A stretch of DNA of 64,000 nt from Pseudocercospora fijiensis CIRAD86 (GCF_000340215.1 NW_006921538.1:4290320-4354319), one strand, 5' to 3'. Counted from the first letter of the stretch, positions 11,360-24,154 are shown. Numbers and translations: made by a program. Notes: generated by a model from the sequence alone, not told the origin.

Positions 11360-14300
11360 AGACACGCAACTGTATCAGCTCAGATAAACAATATAGCAAT
11401 AGAAATATGCCTAGATAGCGGTAACCTAATCACTCTTATAGATCGAACATTAGCCTAGCAGCGATACCCTAATAGAGTTCCTTTAAAGGCAATGCGCCCC
11501 CGGCGGATACGCGGAGTAGGTAATAAGATTACGAGCCTATCTAACAAGATGCCTATTAATATAGTTTTTAATAACAGGGTTACGATATCGACAAGAGCAT
11601 ACTTAATTAACAGCCTACCGGCTAGCGTACTATTAGGAACGCGCTTAATAGAAAAGGAGAAGTTAGTCTTATCTTTTACTAATAAGGAAATGCAATTCCC
11701 AAATAGCACCGTAGTAACGATAAATATCGCTTAGAAAGGACGAGCTCGAGTGTTACTATACTTTATAGTAACTACCGAGCGAGAGGAAGACGACGAGTCG
11801 CTACCGCTAGCGCAACCGGGAGCGAAGGAAAAGCTAGGCCTAATAGGCGCTATGCTATATAGCGACGACGAGACGAGGGCTAAATACAACGTCTTACTAG
11901 AAAAACATAAGCAGCTGTTTATCGATAACGGCCGTTTTGCGAAGGTTCCTAAAGAGGACTAGATAACTATTCCTTTAGTTAGCGACTAGAAGGCTGCTAG
12001 CGCTAAATTGGCGCACAAGGTATATCCTATAGGCCCGAAGGAACGAGAGATTATCGACGGCGTCTACGATAAGCTATACGACTAAGGACGGATGTCCTAG
12101 ACGAAGGAACTAACACCTTTTAGGTTCCCTACGTTCGTAGTCTAGAAGGAATTAAAGAACGGCCGCAAAGGTAGAGCGGTTGTCGATATCCGTAGACTCA
12201 ACCGTATTACGATAACGGACGCCTACCCGATGCCGCTATAGGGCGACGTTTTAGCCGCTGTCTAAGGCGCTAAATTTATCTCGACGATCGATATAAAGTC
12301 GTTCTTCTACTAATAGTTAGTAAAAGCGGAAGACCGATACAAGCTCTTAGTAGTCTCCTATAGAGGCTAGGAAATGTATAACGTCGCCGTAATAGGTTAC
12401 AAGAACGCGCCGCCCTACGTATAGCGACAGATCGATAGAATCCTACGAACGGAAGGACTTAACGGGTTCGCTAAGGCTTTTATTAACGATATCGTTATCT
12501 ATAGCAAGACGCTAGAGGAACATCTATACTATCTCGATAAGGTATTCGATGCCTTGAACCGATACTAGCTAACTATAGTACCTAAAAAGGCTTTTATCGG
12601 GTACCTATCGATCTAGCTACTAGGACAACGAGTCGACGCCTTAGGTACCGCGACGCCGGCCGACAAACTAGCGGCTATTGCTAAGCTTAAGTTCCTACGA
12701 ACGCTAAAGGACCTAGAGCACTATCTTAGACTAACTAGATAGCTAAGGACGTATATTAAGTACTACGCTTAACTAGCGGAACCGCTCTAGAAGATAAAGA
12801 CGGAGAGGCTTAAGGGAGCGCCCGCGGCCGGCTAGGTACGTCGACATTATACGGTAACGACACTAATCGAGGAAACGGAGGAACGACTAGCTACGTTCTA
12901 AGCCCTATAAGAGGCATTTGCTAAACTAACGATGCTGCATTATTTTGCGAGACACCGGCCGCTATATATCTATATCGACGCGTCTAAGAAACGAGGCTTC
13001 GGCGCAATAGTAGCCTACGTCGAGGGCGACGCTATTACTAAAAACCCCGGTAGGACAAAGACGCAACCGATTTTGTTTTTGTTAAAAACTCTTTCTAGTA
13101 CGGAGCGACGGTACTAGCTAACCGAATTAGAGGTCGCCTACCTAGTATAGACGATTAAACGCGTGCGATAGATAGTCGAGGCATACGAGTCGGTAGTAAC
13201 CGTACTTACGGATTATACGGCAACGCTAGGAATCGTAAGCTAGACTGCCTTAACTTCCTTATTAGTTAACAAGCTTAACAACCGACTAACGAGATCGTCG
13301 TAATATCTTTCCCTTTTTCTACTAAAGGTAGTCTATAAGCTAGGGCGAGAACACATCGTGCCGGACGCCTTATCGCGCCTAGAAACGACAGATAACTATC
13401 TCCCGGAGGGCGACGTATTCGAGGAACTAGTATACGGAGTAATAATGCTAGAAATAGACGACGTATTTAAGTAATAGCTTATCGAAGTATACGAAGAAGA
13501 TGAATACTAGAGCAATATTAAAGCAATAGTATAGAACGTAGAACTAGGCTCTACTAGCTTCTTAGTCGACGACGAAGGCCTAGTGTAGCTCGATAAGCCC
13601 TATTTAGGCGACCGACGATTGTGCATCCTAAAGGCATTAGAGGGTAACATTTTTAGCAGTGTATACGATAACTAATACTATATCGGCTTTTATTATGCCT
13701 ATGCCCGTATAAATAACTAGTACTACATCCGGAAACTAGCTAAGAGACTAAAAAAGTATCTAAGTTACTATTAGGACTGCTTAGAGTTGCAGACTAAGCG
13801 ATATAAGCCGTACGGGTCCTTAAATCCTATACTATCTCTACTAGTACCCTTCTATACGATTACGATTGACTTTATAGTATCCCTTTCCGCTTAGGAAACC
13901 AACGCTATACTTATAGCAACGGATAAGTACACGAAATAGGTACTCCTAATTACTAGCAACGATGCGTACTTAGCGGAGGCTTAGGCTAACCGCTTGCTCG
14001 ACGAGCTGTTCCGATGCAATTAGGGCCTGCCGACCGTAATTATCTCCGACAGAGACCCGAAGTTTACGTCCGAGATATAGAAGGCTATTTTTAAGCGGAT
14101 AAACGTTAAGCTTCTAATAACGACTGCCTATTACCTATAGGCTGATAGCTAGTCTAAGAGAACGAACTAGACCGTCGAGATTGCCCTACGATACTTCCTT
14201 ACCTAACATCCTAATAGAGATCTAGAATTAGAATACGCAACGCCGCATATGTAGCTAGTTCTTAACAATTTAGTTAACGCCTCGACTAGCATGTTACCGA

Positions 14301-14916
14301 ACTAGGTGTTAATAGGTTTCAACCCTAGGGAACTAGCCTAAATAGTAACGACTAGCGCGACGGATTTAGCGAAGGAACGGGACGTCTACCGAGCTAAGGC
14401 AGAGAACAATATCGCCTATACTTAGGCCGCTATAAAGTAACGCTACGACTCTTAGCACGTAGCCTAGAAACCTGCAGTAGGCGACATAGTCTATTTACGG
14501 CTTAAGAATTACGCTATCCCTAGAGTTAGCAACCGAAAGCTTATACCTTTAAGGATTAGGCTATATAAGGTAACGAAGGTTATAAGCACCGGACTAGCCT
14601 GCTAGATTGACCTGCTAAAGACGTAGAAGATATACCTAGTAGTCTCGATTACGGAACTCGAGCCGTACCCTAACACTAAGGATCCGTATAAGCGAGTAAC
14701 GAGGCAACCCTTAAGGATGCGTATCGAATAGGGAGACGCCTTACCGGAAATAGAAGCGCTAAGAGACCGACGAGTCCGACGAGTCGGTCGGCATAGGAAG
14801 AAGGTTGTAGAATATCTAGTTAGATAGAAGAACGTAGGAGCTAGAGCTAATAAGTAGGTACGAACGGAAGGCATTCTACTAACTATAGTAAAGGCCTACG
14901 ATCGTCGCTACCGCTA
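11360..14916 (+). pseudogene. gypsy Pol: protease, reverse transcriptase, RNase H, integrase
   Basis: A single frame runs for 3.5 kb with only TAG/TAA interruptions. Protease: CLDSGN near 11420 and the following beta-rich part to 11734. Reverse transcriptase: VVDIRRLNRI near 12180, STIDIKSFF near 12280, and the active-site region as FINDIVIYS near 12480. An Asn stands where the first catalytic Asp of the DD pair would be, consistent with a G-to-A change. RNase H: LYIYIDASKKRGFGAIV at 12962-13012. Integrase: ITIDFIVSLS near 13860, ISDRDPKFTS near 14040, and a basic chromodomain-like tail ending near 14915. It is not functional. Confidence 0.85.
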
Positions 14917-15116
14917 GGATAGCAACGGAGCATTACATAACAGACTTATCTTATATGCATTTCCTCTCGCGTAGCTTCTACGTAGTTCGCTTCACTTCTG
15001 CAATAGGTAGGAGCGCGTATACTAAGCTTATACGTACACTAAGTTCACTTTATTTTAAAACAACTTCGCTATAGTAACTTTACTATAATAACAACTTTCC
15101 GCGAACACACTGCTAG

Positions 15117-16739
15117 ATACGAGAGCTTAATTACGATATTCGATACCGTTTCTATTAGCGCAAAGCTATAGAATACGATATAAAGCAGGAAATACTACCG
15201 CTACCGCGCGATACGCCTAATACGCGCGATATAACTCTTCCTAACGATCTCCTCGCGTATGTCGCCGAGGCTAACGGCGAGACAGCCGCTACTAACGACA
15301 CTGCTAATTTGCTAGGTAACGCTAGCGAGGGTAATAGTAAGGACGGCTAGGCTAAGAATACCGTCGGTGCTAGTTCTATAGGTAACGGCACTTTTAATAA
15401 CATTTCGGACATCGACCTCGACGACTATCGCCCGGCTCGCGAGAGCGACGCCTACGACCTTCTTAACGAGCCCGACTCCGACGAGCCTAATACCTTCAAC
15501 CCTTTTCTAAGACCGCAACCGTAAGAGGACAATATAACGGTAGAATAGAGAATCGCTTAATTCCGAAGCGAGGTAGGATTAGTAACGGAACCTATCTCTA
15601 ATAACGAGAATAAGGTAGAGGCTATATCGTTAATACTAAGAGGCAATACGGCAAATAAGACGCTAGTTGCTAAGGCGCCGACTCTATCGTTTACGCTAAT
15701 TAATGCCTATCTATCGTTTGCGCTATTTAGCGCTAACGAGGTAACGCTATCCAAGTCTAGCACTAAGAAGAGAAAGAAGAACAAGAGCAAGGCCCGACTT
15801 ATCGACGAAGACGAAGGCGATGTAACTCCTCGGCTAACTAAGAAGGCTAAGAAGGCGACCCCTACTACGCTAAAGGTTATACTACTGCTAGCTTAGGCAA
15901 CGTCGTTAGACAAGAAGAGGGCTATAGCTAGAGCCCTAACGGCTTAGCCTACTAAGGATCGAACTTCGAAGGCGGAGCTAGCTAAGTTATCGCCGACGAA
16001 AAAGGAGAAGCGTAATAAGATACTTAGAAAGCGGAGAGACATAATACGAGACATCGAGGTTAATATGCTCTATCTAGCACTAAAGGAGACGCTTCGTATA
16101 GACCTAGTTGCCTAGAGAAATATAGACGACGACGGCATCGAGCGAGTACCTAAGAAGGTTAAGAACTTAACGAAGAAGCTATAGTCCGAGCATAACTAGC
16201 TATTATAGGAACTTATCTAGCGACAGTTTGTAGCACGTTACGACCCTAAGGCCGTACGAGTTGCGTTCGTTAGGCGATAGTACTAGGTAAGAGAAATAGT
16301 CGCTAGCGACGAAGACTCCGCGGACCCTATAGACCCCGGAGTATTGTTAGCCTACTTCGAGGCATTCGAAGACAAGGACGACCGCCGCGCGGCTAAGGAG
16401 CCTACCGATAATAGGGGTAAAAACCCGCCTAAACAGAAGTCTAGAAAGGAAGGTTTGTTAGTAGCAACGACTAAGGCTACCTAGCCGACGGACGACCTTA
16501 GCGCGGAATTCGAAAGCAACTAAGGATAGGTGCTCTACCGCTATACGGGAGTATAGACTAATATAACCGACCCGTCTATAGAACGATATACTAACCGACA
16601 GATAGCAGCTAAGAAGGAAACGCGACAAGCGCAAGTCTAGGCCTAGTTAGAACGCGAGGAGGCGGCAATAGAGGCTAAGGCTAATAAGAAGCGAGCGGAG
16701 TTCGCGGAGAGGAAGGCTAAGGCATTAGCATACCTTTAA
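15117..16739 (+). pseudogene. accessory third ORF of the gypsy element, unknown function
   Basis: Downstream of integrase, a different frame is aligned for about 1.6 kb (541 codons) and is interrupted only by TAG/TAA. A probable start is ATA at 15117, a mutated ATG by TpG to TpA. The protein has an Asn/Asp-rich acidic first third (SDIDLDDYRPARESDAYD), a Lys-rich patch KKRKKNKSKARLIDEDEGD near 15.77 kb that resembles a nuclear signal, and a Lys/Glu-rich probable coiled coil at the end (EREEAAIEAKANKKRAE). I see no envelope-type signal peptide or membrane segment and recognise no domain. The TAA at 16737 may itself be mutated, and the frame stays open-like almost to the LTR. Confidence 0.6.
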
Positions 16740-16865
16740 ACGAGTAGAAATACGAATAGACATTAGGCCTAAGCAGTAGACGGCCTACTAGATAACGAGC
16801 ATCTAGGCAGAGGAAGTTTCTAGCAACGGCACGAGGGCGTACCTTTTCTTTTGTTTAGGGCAGAC

Positions 16866-16981
16866 TGTTACGGAACAAGGAAGTAACGGTCCAGGGGTTA
16901 GCTGACTAATAGGGCGACGGCCTACCTTTGTAATTAGCCTTCCTCCTCTACATAATCATCTTCAATCTCAACTTTATAACA
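16866..16981 (+). repeat. gypsy right LTR (116 bp)
   Basis: This is the partner of 9255-9370, with identical length and ends and six transition differences. Confidence 0.9.
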
Positions 16982-16986
16982 ACGAG
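16982..16986 (+). repeat. target-site duplication, right copy (ACGAG)
   Basis: This matches 9250-9254 exactly. Confidence 0.85.
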
Positions 16987-17733
16987 GCTGTCAAAATCTA
17001 GACTTGCGTTCTCGTGTTCTGTAAAACCTTCCCTTGCGTTCGATCTTGATAAAGATTCAAACCCTGTTGCAGATCCTTCAGATTCAGCGCTTCCCGTGAT
17101 AGGAGAACGTTGTTTGTTTCGAAGCGATAATATATCACTTTCGGTTCTTGTTCGGCTTCAGATGTTACGCCGAAAATGAAGTCGCGGACAGCAAGCCTCG
17201 CACTTGCTACTTACTCATACCGACGACTTCTCACTGCCAACATGTTCCACTACATAGTACCTCTTCTCCGCGCCCCTCCCACTACCGTCACTTCTGAACC
17301 TCGCACGACCTCACGGACAGTATACCACAAACAAACACCTTCTCGAAGCGCCTCAATGTTCTCCCGGTGGTCCGCCAAGAAGTAAAGACGAATCAGACGT
17401 TGCCAACGCCCTGCAGCCAAGACGTGCGAACTGCATACCAAGGATTCACCCCGCAAGGAAAACACGACGGCGTCGGAAGGGAAACTCGTGGTTTCCGCGT
17501 GCGTGCGCGTGTGCGTGCGTGATCAACTAAAAGAACTAGTAGGTACAGATCTTCCAATTATACAACGGAACTTGGTGTAGTTCGGATAAGGAAAACCGGC
17601 ATATTCTTTTCTTTGCTTTGCGTTTGCTTACCTGTTCGACGAGTTCGACATCATATTACCCTAGATCTCTCCAGATCTTCGTCACTCCACTCCCCACCAA
17701 CCTTCCCCGGACGAGACGAGAGTACTGGTGCAA
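16987..17733. other. upstream region of the MFS permease
   Basis: Unique sequence between the gypsy insertion and the permease start. It contains a short GCGT/GTGC microsatellite at about 17495-17521. Small open frames here do not look like genes. It probably includes the permease promoter. Confidence 0.4.
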
Positions 17734-19500
17734 ATGGAGAAACCAACCTCATCAGACCACGATTCCACCTCCCAAGGCGAAACCCCAAAAATCTCAGGAC
17801 ACGACCTTCACGAAACCGCTGCGAGGGGACATTTAGCTACCGATCAGTAAGTTAGAAGCTCCACCTCAGCCTCCCCAACAACCTTCATTCAGCAAGGACG
17901 CAAAAAGCTAATCTCAAACTTCTACTTTCTAGATATGGCCACGCCCTCATAACCTTTGATCCCAAAGCCGAAACGCGACTTCGAAGAAAAATCGATGTGT
18001 ACATTGTGCCCACGGTAGCACTGCTTTATCTGTTTTGTTTTATTGATCGGGCGAATATTGGTGAGTGAGACAAAACAAGAGAAAAGAAGGAGGAGGAGGA
18101 GGAGAAGGGAGGGAGATGTGTGACTGACGTGATTTGTGATCTAGGGAATGCGAGACTCGCTGGTCTGGAAAGAGATTTGAAGCTTGAAGGATATGATTAT
18201 AATGCCGTGCTCTCGGTGTTTTATATTTCGTATATTGTGTTTGAGATTCCGTGAGTATTCATCACTACTGCTGGGAGTTTGGTGGATGGCGATTATGCTG
18301 ACGGACTACTTCAGCTCGAATATCATGTGTAAATGGGTCGGACCAGGCTGGTTTATCCCTACCATCTCCCTCATGTTTGGGATCTGCTCGGTAGCGTGCG
18401 CGTTCGTGCACACCTACTCGCAAGTCTGCGGAGTGAGGTTTCTGCTAGGGATGTTTGAAGCCGGCATGCTTCCTGGAATCGCATACTACCTCTCACGATG
18501 GTATCGACGCAGCGAACTCACCTTCCGCCTCGCATTATACGTCGTTATGGCTCCACTCGCAGGCGCATTCGGCGGACTCCTCGCATCCGGCATCCTCTCG
18601 CTCGACCACTTCGGCAGCCTGCACAGCTGGCGTATGATTTTCGGCATCGAAGGTGTCATCACCATCGGCCTCGCCCTCATCGCCTTCTTCACCCTCACCG
18701 ACCGTCCCGAAACCGCTCGTTGGCTATCGGCAGAAGAGAAAGAGCTAGCGATTGCAAGAGTCAAATCAGAACGTGTAGCCACAACCGACGTCCTCGACCA
18801 CATCGACAACAAGAAAATCTTCGCCGGGATTTTCAACCCCGTCACTCTGACCACCGCCTTCATCTTCCTCCTCGACAACATCACAGTCCAAGGCCTCGCC
18901 TTCTTCGCCCCCACCATCGTCCGCACAATCTACCCCCACCAATCCGTCGTCCACCAACAACTCCGCACCGTGCCCCCCTACGTCGTCGGAGCCTTCTCCA
19001 CCCTCGTCGTCCCCTACATCTCGTACAAAATCGACCGCCGAACCATCTTCATGATCGGATCCGCCCCTCTCATGATGGCCGGCTACATCATGTTCCTCGC
19101 CAGCACCGAAGCCCGCGTCCGCTACGGCGCAACCTTCATCATCACCACGGGCGCCTTCACCTTCGGCTCCCTCTGCAACGCCCAAGTCTCCGCGAACGTC
19201 ATCTCCGACACCGCTCGTTCGTCGGCGATCGGGACGAATGTCATGCTCGGAAACGTGGGCGGCTTGATCGCCACGTGGAGTTTCCTGCCGACTGATGCTC
19301 CCGATTATCATATTGGGAATGGTCTGAATTTGGGGACGAGTTCGACGATTCTGTGTGTGACGGTTGCGCTTTTCTTTTGGGTCGCTTTTGATAATCGGAA
19401 GAGGGAGGGGAAGGATGTGGATGCGGAGTTGGCGGGGTTGCAGCAGAAGGAGATTGAGGATTTGGATTGGAGGCATCCGGCTTTTAGGTGGAGGCGTTGA
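17734..19500 (+). CDS. MFS permease of the Dal5/anion:cation symporter family (three introns)
   Basis: Exons are 17734-17846, 17933-18060, 18145-18250 and 18315-19500, giving 510 residues. Introns of 86, 84 and 64 bp have GT-AG ends and the phases match. After a soluble N-terminus comes the first membrane helix region RRKIDVYIVPTVALLYLF, then the family signature FIDRANIGNARL. Further motifs are GYDYNAVLSVFYISYIVFEIP, FLLGMFEAGMLPGI and the LTDRPETARWLS loop. The length and about twelve hydrophobic segments fit a full transporter that ends in a charged tail (DLDWRHPAFRWRR). Members of this family import allantoate, nicotinate and other organic anions at the plasma membrane; the substrate here cannot be told. 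The start is the first ATG in frame with the N-terminal exon. Confidence 0.93.
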
Positions 19501-22500
19501 GGGGGAGGGGGAGGGGGAGGGAGGAGGGAGGAGAGTCGGCCTGTGGAAAGGGAGAGTTGGGTGTTGAAGATTGAGCAGAGTGGTTACGGTTATTCTGCAT
19601 AGCATAATGCGAGGAGATGCGTGGACTCGAATTCACCCCGATGCTTTCCATGCTTACCTCCGTTCTGCCATCAGCCGTGTTGCAGCGCACAGGCACGCGG
19701 TTTGGACGGGTATAAGATCATTCTTCCCATACTCTTGGTTTGTACTACCGTAGAGTGTAGTGCTCCGTTCGGCCGCAAGTGGGATATGATCAAGCGGCCA
19801 AGTGCTGTGGTATTCCCAGAGCCCGGCGAATAGGATCAGTCACTCTTGGTCCTGGCGATCGTATTGATAACACCGCATATCCATCACTGCAACGTCTCCA
19901 GCAAATTTGACGAGTGATGTCAGGCAAAAGAAACGCGGACGAGATGTTCGTTCGTTCTCTCCCAACCTCAATCGAAGTATCTCCGCCAAGATCTCCAACC
20001 AGCCATCTGTCATCACCGGCCGACAACACCTTCTCCCTCTCCCTCTCCCTCTCCCGCACACAAGAATCAACAGCGATAAGTAAAACCATACCAGAACTCA
20101 AGCACAGGTAGGTGTATGTCCATCGCGACCGCGACCGCAACCGCGGCCATTTCCGGCTTCTTCGGCAGCTCTATTCTGCGCGACAAGATCTGTAGCAATA
20201 CCTCTCACTCTCACTGCCAGCTCAGCTAATCACGATGCGAATGCGATCCTTATACAATTTCGGAATCCTCGTCGAATCTCCTCGCATCGAATCCAGGCGG
20301 CGACAACCATCGGTTTCGAGAATGCGATCGCGGCGGTCTCGCGGTATGCGGTATGCGTTATGCGGCATGCGTGTCTGGATATGTTGGACGTCGGAGAACC
20401 TGATATTCAAGAACTTTCAGTTGCCAAAAGAACCTGGCGCGGGTAATAGGAGGAGGAGGATGAGGATGAGGATGAGGATGAGGATGAGGATGAGGATGAG
20501 GATGAGGATGAGGATGAGGATGAGGATGAGGAGGAGGATGAGGAGGAGGAGGAGGAGGATGAGGAGGAGGATGAGGATATCGTGTCGCCTGGCAAGACAT
20601 TCTAGACGGAACGCAGGGACATACAAGCTCGGCGCTACATTGTGTACGCGGTGTATACACAATCTCAGCGTAAGGGAGAGAACGGAACGGCAAGAGCATG
20701 AAAAGCGATCAGGACGTCGCCGCCAGCAAATTTCTTCCACGACAGTCTCGGAGGACGCACTCAACATCGTCTAAGCACCTACATCTCGAACTTGCAATCC
20801 TCACCCAAGTCCGCGCCGGCGTATTCAGCAACAGGATACACAAGACCGGCCACGGGCACTCCTTCGGCAGCTTCCTCACCCACGCTAACAAAGCCCAATA
20901 CCCCAATCCTCCTCGATCAACGCCGCACCCTCACCAGTTCCCGTTTCTCAGTCAATGCCTACCTTCCTTATCGGCAACCAACTTCGCCATCGCTGCTTAA
21001 GACCAACCCGAGGCGGGCCTATCGGTGGTTGCCGGAATCTTTTGAGGAAGAAAATTCAGGATAGAGGTTAAGGAAGAGCTTTGGGATAGAGATTGTACAT
21101 ATTAGAGAAAAGAAACTGGGTTTGGAATGCTGACTAGCGAATGGATTGTCGTCGTGGCTCGAGAGCTGGGTATGGCTTTGCGGAAGCTTGTTTCGCGCTA
21201 GAGCGCCGAATGGTGGGAGGTAGGTACGTATGTACAAGTATATGGGGTGGTCGGATAGTGCACTACCGTTATTTCTCCAGGAATCCCATCCGGTCAAGAA
21301 CATTCTACTCTTCGGACGATGGCACTAGCATCTGCTGCTGGATCTGGATCTGGATCAACCGCGACGAACGACGTGTCGACTGTGAGTGATGCCGCATCTT
21401 TAGGCGAGGAAATATGCGTCACCTTCCCGAGCGAACATCTTGCTCTTGCCGGAAAGCAAACTGGTTTCGATAAGCGTCTCTAGGTGCCCGGAAAACGCCA
21501 TAATATCTCACCATTCATTGAGAGAGAGAGCAAACTGGCACTTTACTGATCGATTCGCCTAGGCTCAATCTTCAAGTCGATGTCCGAAAGCTATTAGAGA
21601 CAGTAGGCCACGATTTTGACGACGATAAAAAGCAGAGGGCTTTCCATTACCAGTCCCGCGAACGCCGACTTAAGTATTGCTCCAGGGGCGTCGAAGGACA
21701 TGCTACGGTCTTGATTACTGGAGATGTATGCTGTGTATACGCCGGATTCATCAAGGTGGAAAAGGTGGTCTTTGATGTCAAGATGGGAGAGGAGTAGCAA
21801 CGTTTCCCGCCAACAACTGCGAACGTATTCATCTCTTCCCGCTACAGCTCCTCAAGCCAGCCCCGTACACTCCGACAACTCGACCTATTGGACACACGAT
21901 GACCTCACGAAGCGAAGGGATGACAAGTGTGAAAAGCAGCCGCGATCTGGCTTTGGACGAAACTCCAGCAACCATCCGCGCACCTACCAATGGCCGCTTC
22001 CCTTCCTAGATTCGCTCATCGAGCAGTCCAAGGACTCCCTACTCCGGCGCTATGCATGGCTTGCATCAGTCGGATGGCATAGTTGAGGCGTAAGAGGTAG
22101 CTCTAGACCCCTGATTTCTCACGCGCCAACGAAGTGCACAGCTCGCAAGCCCAAGGAGAGTAACAAGCTTTATTGCTGCAGACAGTTTGCTACGCGATCC
22201 GCAATTCATACAGGCGAATAGGCCTTATAAGAAGTCGTGTAGATTTGAGATGCTCGAAGAGAGAATAGCATCGCCAGCGTTAGAGTAGTCTGACTCTTGC
22301 AGGTAAAATCTTTCATGCCCGATATCAAAAAAATTCTCTTCTACAGCCGTAGACTTTGACTACGGTAGTATATGGATGGCTACACTGTATAAGGAAGGAT
22401 CTTGGTTGCCATCTTCGGCTCTCGAGCGTCGAGCAAGCTAGTGTTGGTTGATGCGCTTTCGGAGGGAGTCTCACTATCTAGTCCCATATCAGATTGTGCT

Positions 22501-23386
22501 TCGTATCGAACGCAGGCTTCTTTAGTGCGAGGTCTGCTCCGGGACTTGGAGTATATTCCTCAACCCAAAATTCGATCCCAATTCCACGACTTCCCTCGTA
22601 ATTATTATATTCTTTTCTCTAACCTCAACCCCTTCTCATTCCGCACTACTAACCACTCCGAATCGGACGCATAATCTGCACCAAAACAAATAACACAATC
22701 CCCCTCCGAGAAATCTTATTGTTGATCAGCAGCTCGATAGCCTAAGTACCCTAGCACCAGAAAGGGATGTAGAGTTTGGGTATATTAGTGAGTTCGTAGG
22801 ACATGATGCAGTGTGCGGTGTAACAGACTTTGCATGTACCGCGGGTTTAGGTGCATGATTGATCTGCAGCTTTAAGACAAGAAAGTTGTGTAGATCGGAT
22901 CTTGGGTTCCGGTTCCGGTTGCGGAAATTCTTTTTTTCTTTGTTTGATTGATTCAGGGAACTGGACTCATGGACTTATTATTCATAGAACGAAAATTTCA
23001 CGCCAACTATATCAATCCGCTCGCTTTACCGGGGAGTTGATGAAAGACGAACTCGAAACAGCTGTCGGGTGGCAAAATAGGTGTGCAGGTGACCAAATAC
23101 TATAAGCCGCATACAAATGTTGACTTAGGTCCTAGAACGGAGTGAGCAGTTGAAGAAGACGGTCCAACAACCCGAATCCGTAAAACACTAGTTGAAATCG
23201 TGTCAATAGACATTAAACGAACGCCAGCGCTCAACGATCTGAGGACTGCACATGGTACAATTCTCCTTCACACACCACTTTATCATCACCTCCCACTCTC
23301 CTCTCTTCTCTATACCTGTCGATATCAACCCTCGACTTCTCCCCTTCAAAGATCCTCCCTCTCAACATTGCCCCCTCCTCTCCCCT
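19501..23386. other. 3.9-kb region without a convincing gene
   Basis: It holds a G-rich stretch just after the permease stop (19499-19535), a GATGAG microsatellite (20447-20577), and several short frames on both strands. One frame at about 20792-21064 reads plausibly (Ser/Pro/Thr-rich) but lacks an ATG. I cannot support a gene, and an intron-rich or non-coding transcript cannot be excluded. Confidence 0.4.
20447..20577 (+). repeat. GATGAG/GAG microsatellite
   Basis: Near-perfect hexamer repeats (gatgag) with GAG interruptions run over about 130 bp. Open frames across it on both strands are repeat artefacts (poly-Arg-Met, poly-Ser, Ile-Leu or His-Pro). Confidence 0.9.
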
Positions 23387-24154
23387 TCAAAGATCCTCCC
23401 TCTCAATATACGGCACATCCAAATCCCCATTATCCACCTCATCAAACTCCAACATATGCCGAATATCCTGTTCTTCCGGCTTCATGCCCCCAGCTTGAAA
23501 CACCCCCAAATTCACCAGCCACGCCGCACTATTGAATTCCGACCAAATATGGGACACGCGCCAGTTGTACGTGTTGCCTGGTTCCGAAGGTTCGACTTCG
23601 ACGATGACGTTGCCGTGGACGGGCTGAAAAACAGGTCTTAGTATATATAATTGTTGGGAAAGGGATGGGAAACTTACGATTGTGTCGACTTCACTCGCGT
23701 GACCGTTTGCGCTGCGGTCGGTTTTCCAGCGCATGGAGACGTGGCGGCAGCCGGGGAAGACTTTGATGGTTTCGAAAGGGATTTGAGGCTGTTTGCCCTG
23801 GCCGTCGATGAAGGCGGCTCTGCTGGCGAAAGTTGGGGCGTCCATGCTCTTGGGGTGGGCGGCGCCTTTGTTGATGATGATGTTGACTGAAGATGCGTAG
23901 TCGACAAAGTCTTCCGTCAGGGCCTCGAGGGCGAGGTCGTGGGTGTATTCTTGGATCAATCTTCGGAAGATGTCGGCGGCGATGTGGGCTTCTTCTTTCG
24001 TCATGCAGGTTTCTTGCGGTTGTGAGGTTGATGCGGCTTGCAGTTGTCGTTCTTGCCAGTAGGACCAGGGCCATGCGAAGCCGAACGATGGGGCTGCGGC
24101 GACGAGGGCGGCGAAGATGCCGATGATGGCGGCGAGGCCGATGTAGAAGCGCAT
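23387..24154 (-). CDS. secreted NTF2-like domain protein (one in-frame intron)
   Basis: Coding parts are 24154-23678 and 23623-23387 on the minus strand, giving 237 residues. The 54-bp intron 23624-23677 has GTAAGT and a T-rich CAG acceptor and happens to keep the frame, so unspliced translation would also be open. The N-terminus (MRFYIGLAAIIGIFAALVAAA) is a signal peptide. The body has CMTKEEAHIAADIFRRLIQEYTHD, then EALTEDFVDYASSVN and a C-terminal HIWSEFNSAAWLVNLGVFQ. This fits the NTF2-like fold seen in secreted fungal proteins of unknown role. The upstream ATG context is caacaATG. I infer secretion but no enzymatic function. Confidence 0.8.
   Translation of the reverse strand: MRFYIGLAAIIGIFAALVAAAPSFGFAWPWSYWQERQLQAASTSQPQETCMTKEEAHIAADIFRRLIQEYTHDLALEALTEDFVDYASSVNIIINKGAAHPKSMDAPTFASRAAFIDGQGKQPQIPFETIKVFPGCRHVSMRWKTDRSANGHASEVDTIVSFPSLSQQLYILRPVFQPVHGNVIVEVEPSEPGNTYNWRVSHIWSEFNSAAWLVNLGVFQAGGMKPEEQDIRHMLEFDEVDNGDLDVPYIEREDL

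Larger units (their letters stand above)
9255..16981 (+). mobile_element. complete Ty3/gypsy LTR retrotransposon, RIP-inactivated, 7727 bp
   Basis: Two 116-bp LTRs begin TGTTACGG and end CATAACA/TATAACA, and are bounded by the duplication ACGAG. The plus-strand interior runs in order: Gag-like frame, a zinc-finger-like segment, aspartic protease, reverse transcriptase, RNase H, integrase, then an additional long frame before the right LTR. The protein order (integrase last in pol) identifies Ty3/gypsy rather than copia. Reading frames persist for kilobases and are broken almost only by TAG and TAA, with strong TpA enrichment, so damage is by RIP-type substitution rather than decay by indels. 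I could not confirm a primer-binding site or a clean polypurine tract. Confidence 0.9.

Noticed and set aside
18498..19295. Arg/His/Pro-rich 265-codon frame inside the permease gene
   Set aside because: It is a shadow in another frame of the well-supported permease exon, typical of C-rich third positions.
20235..20774. Long frames on both strands encoding Arg-Met, Ser, His-Pro or Ile-Leu repeats
   Set aside because: They are translations of the GATGAG microsatellite in different frames, with no ATG context or domain support.
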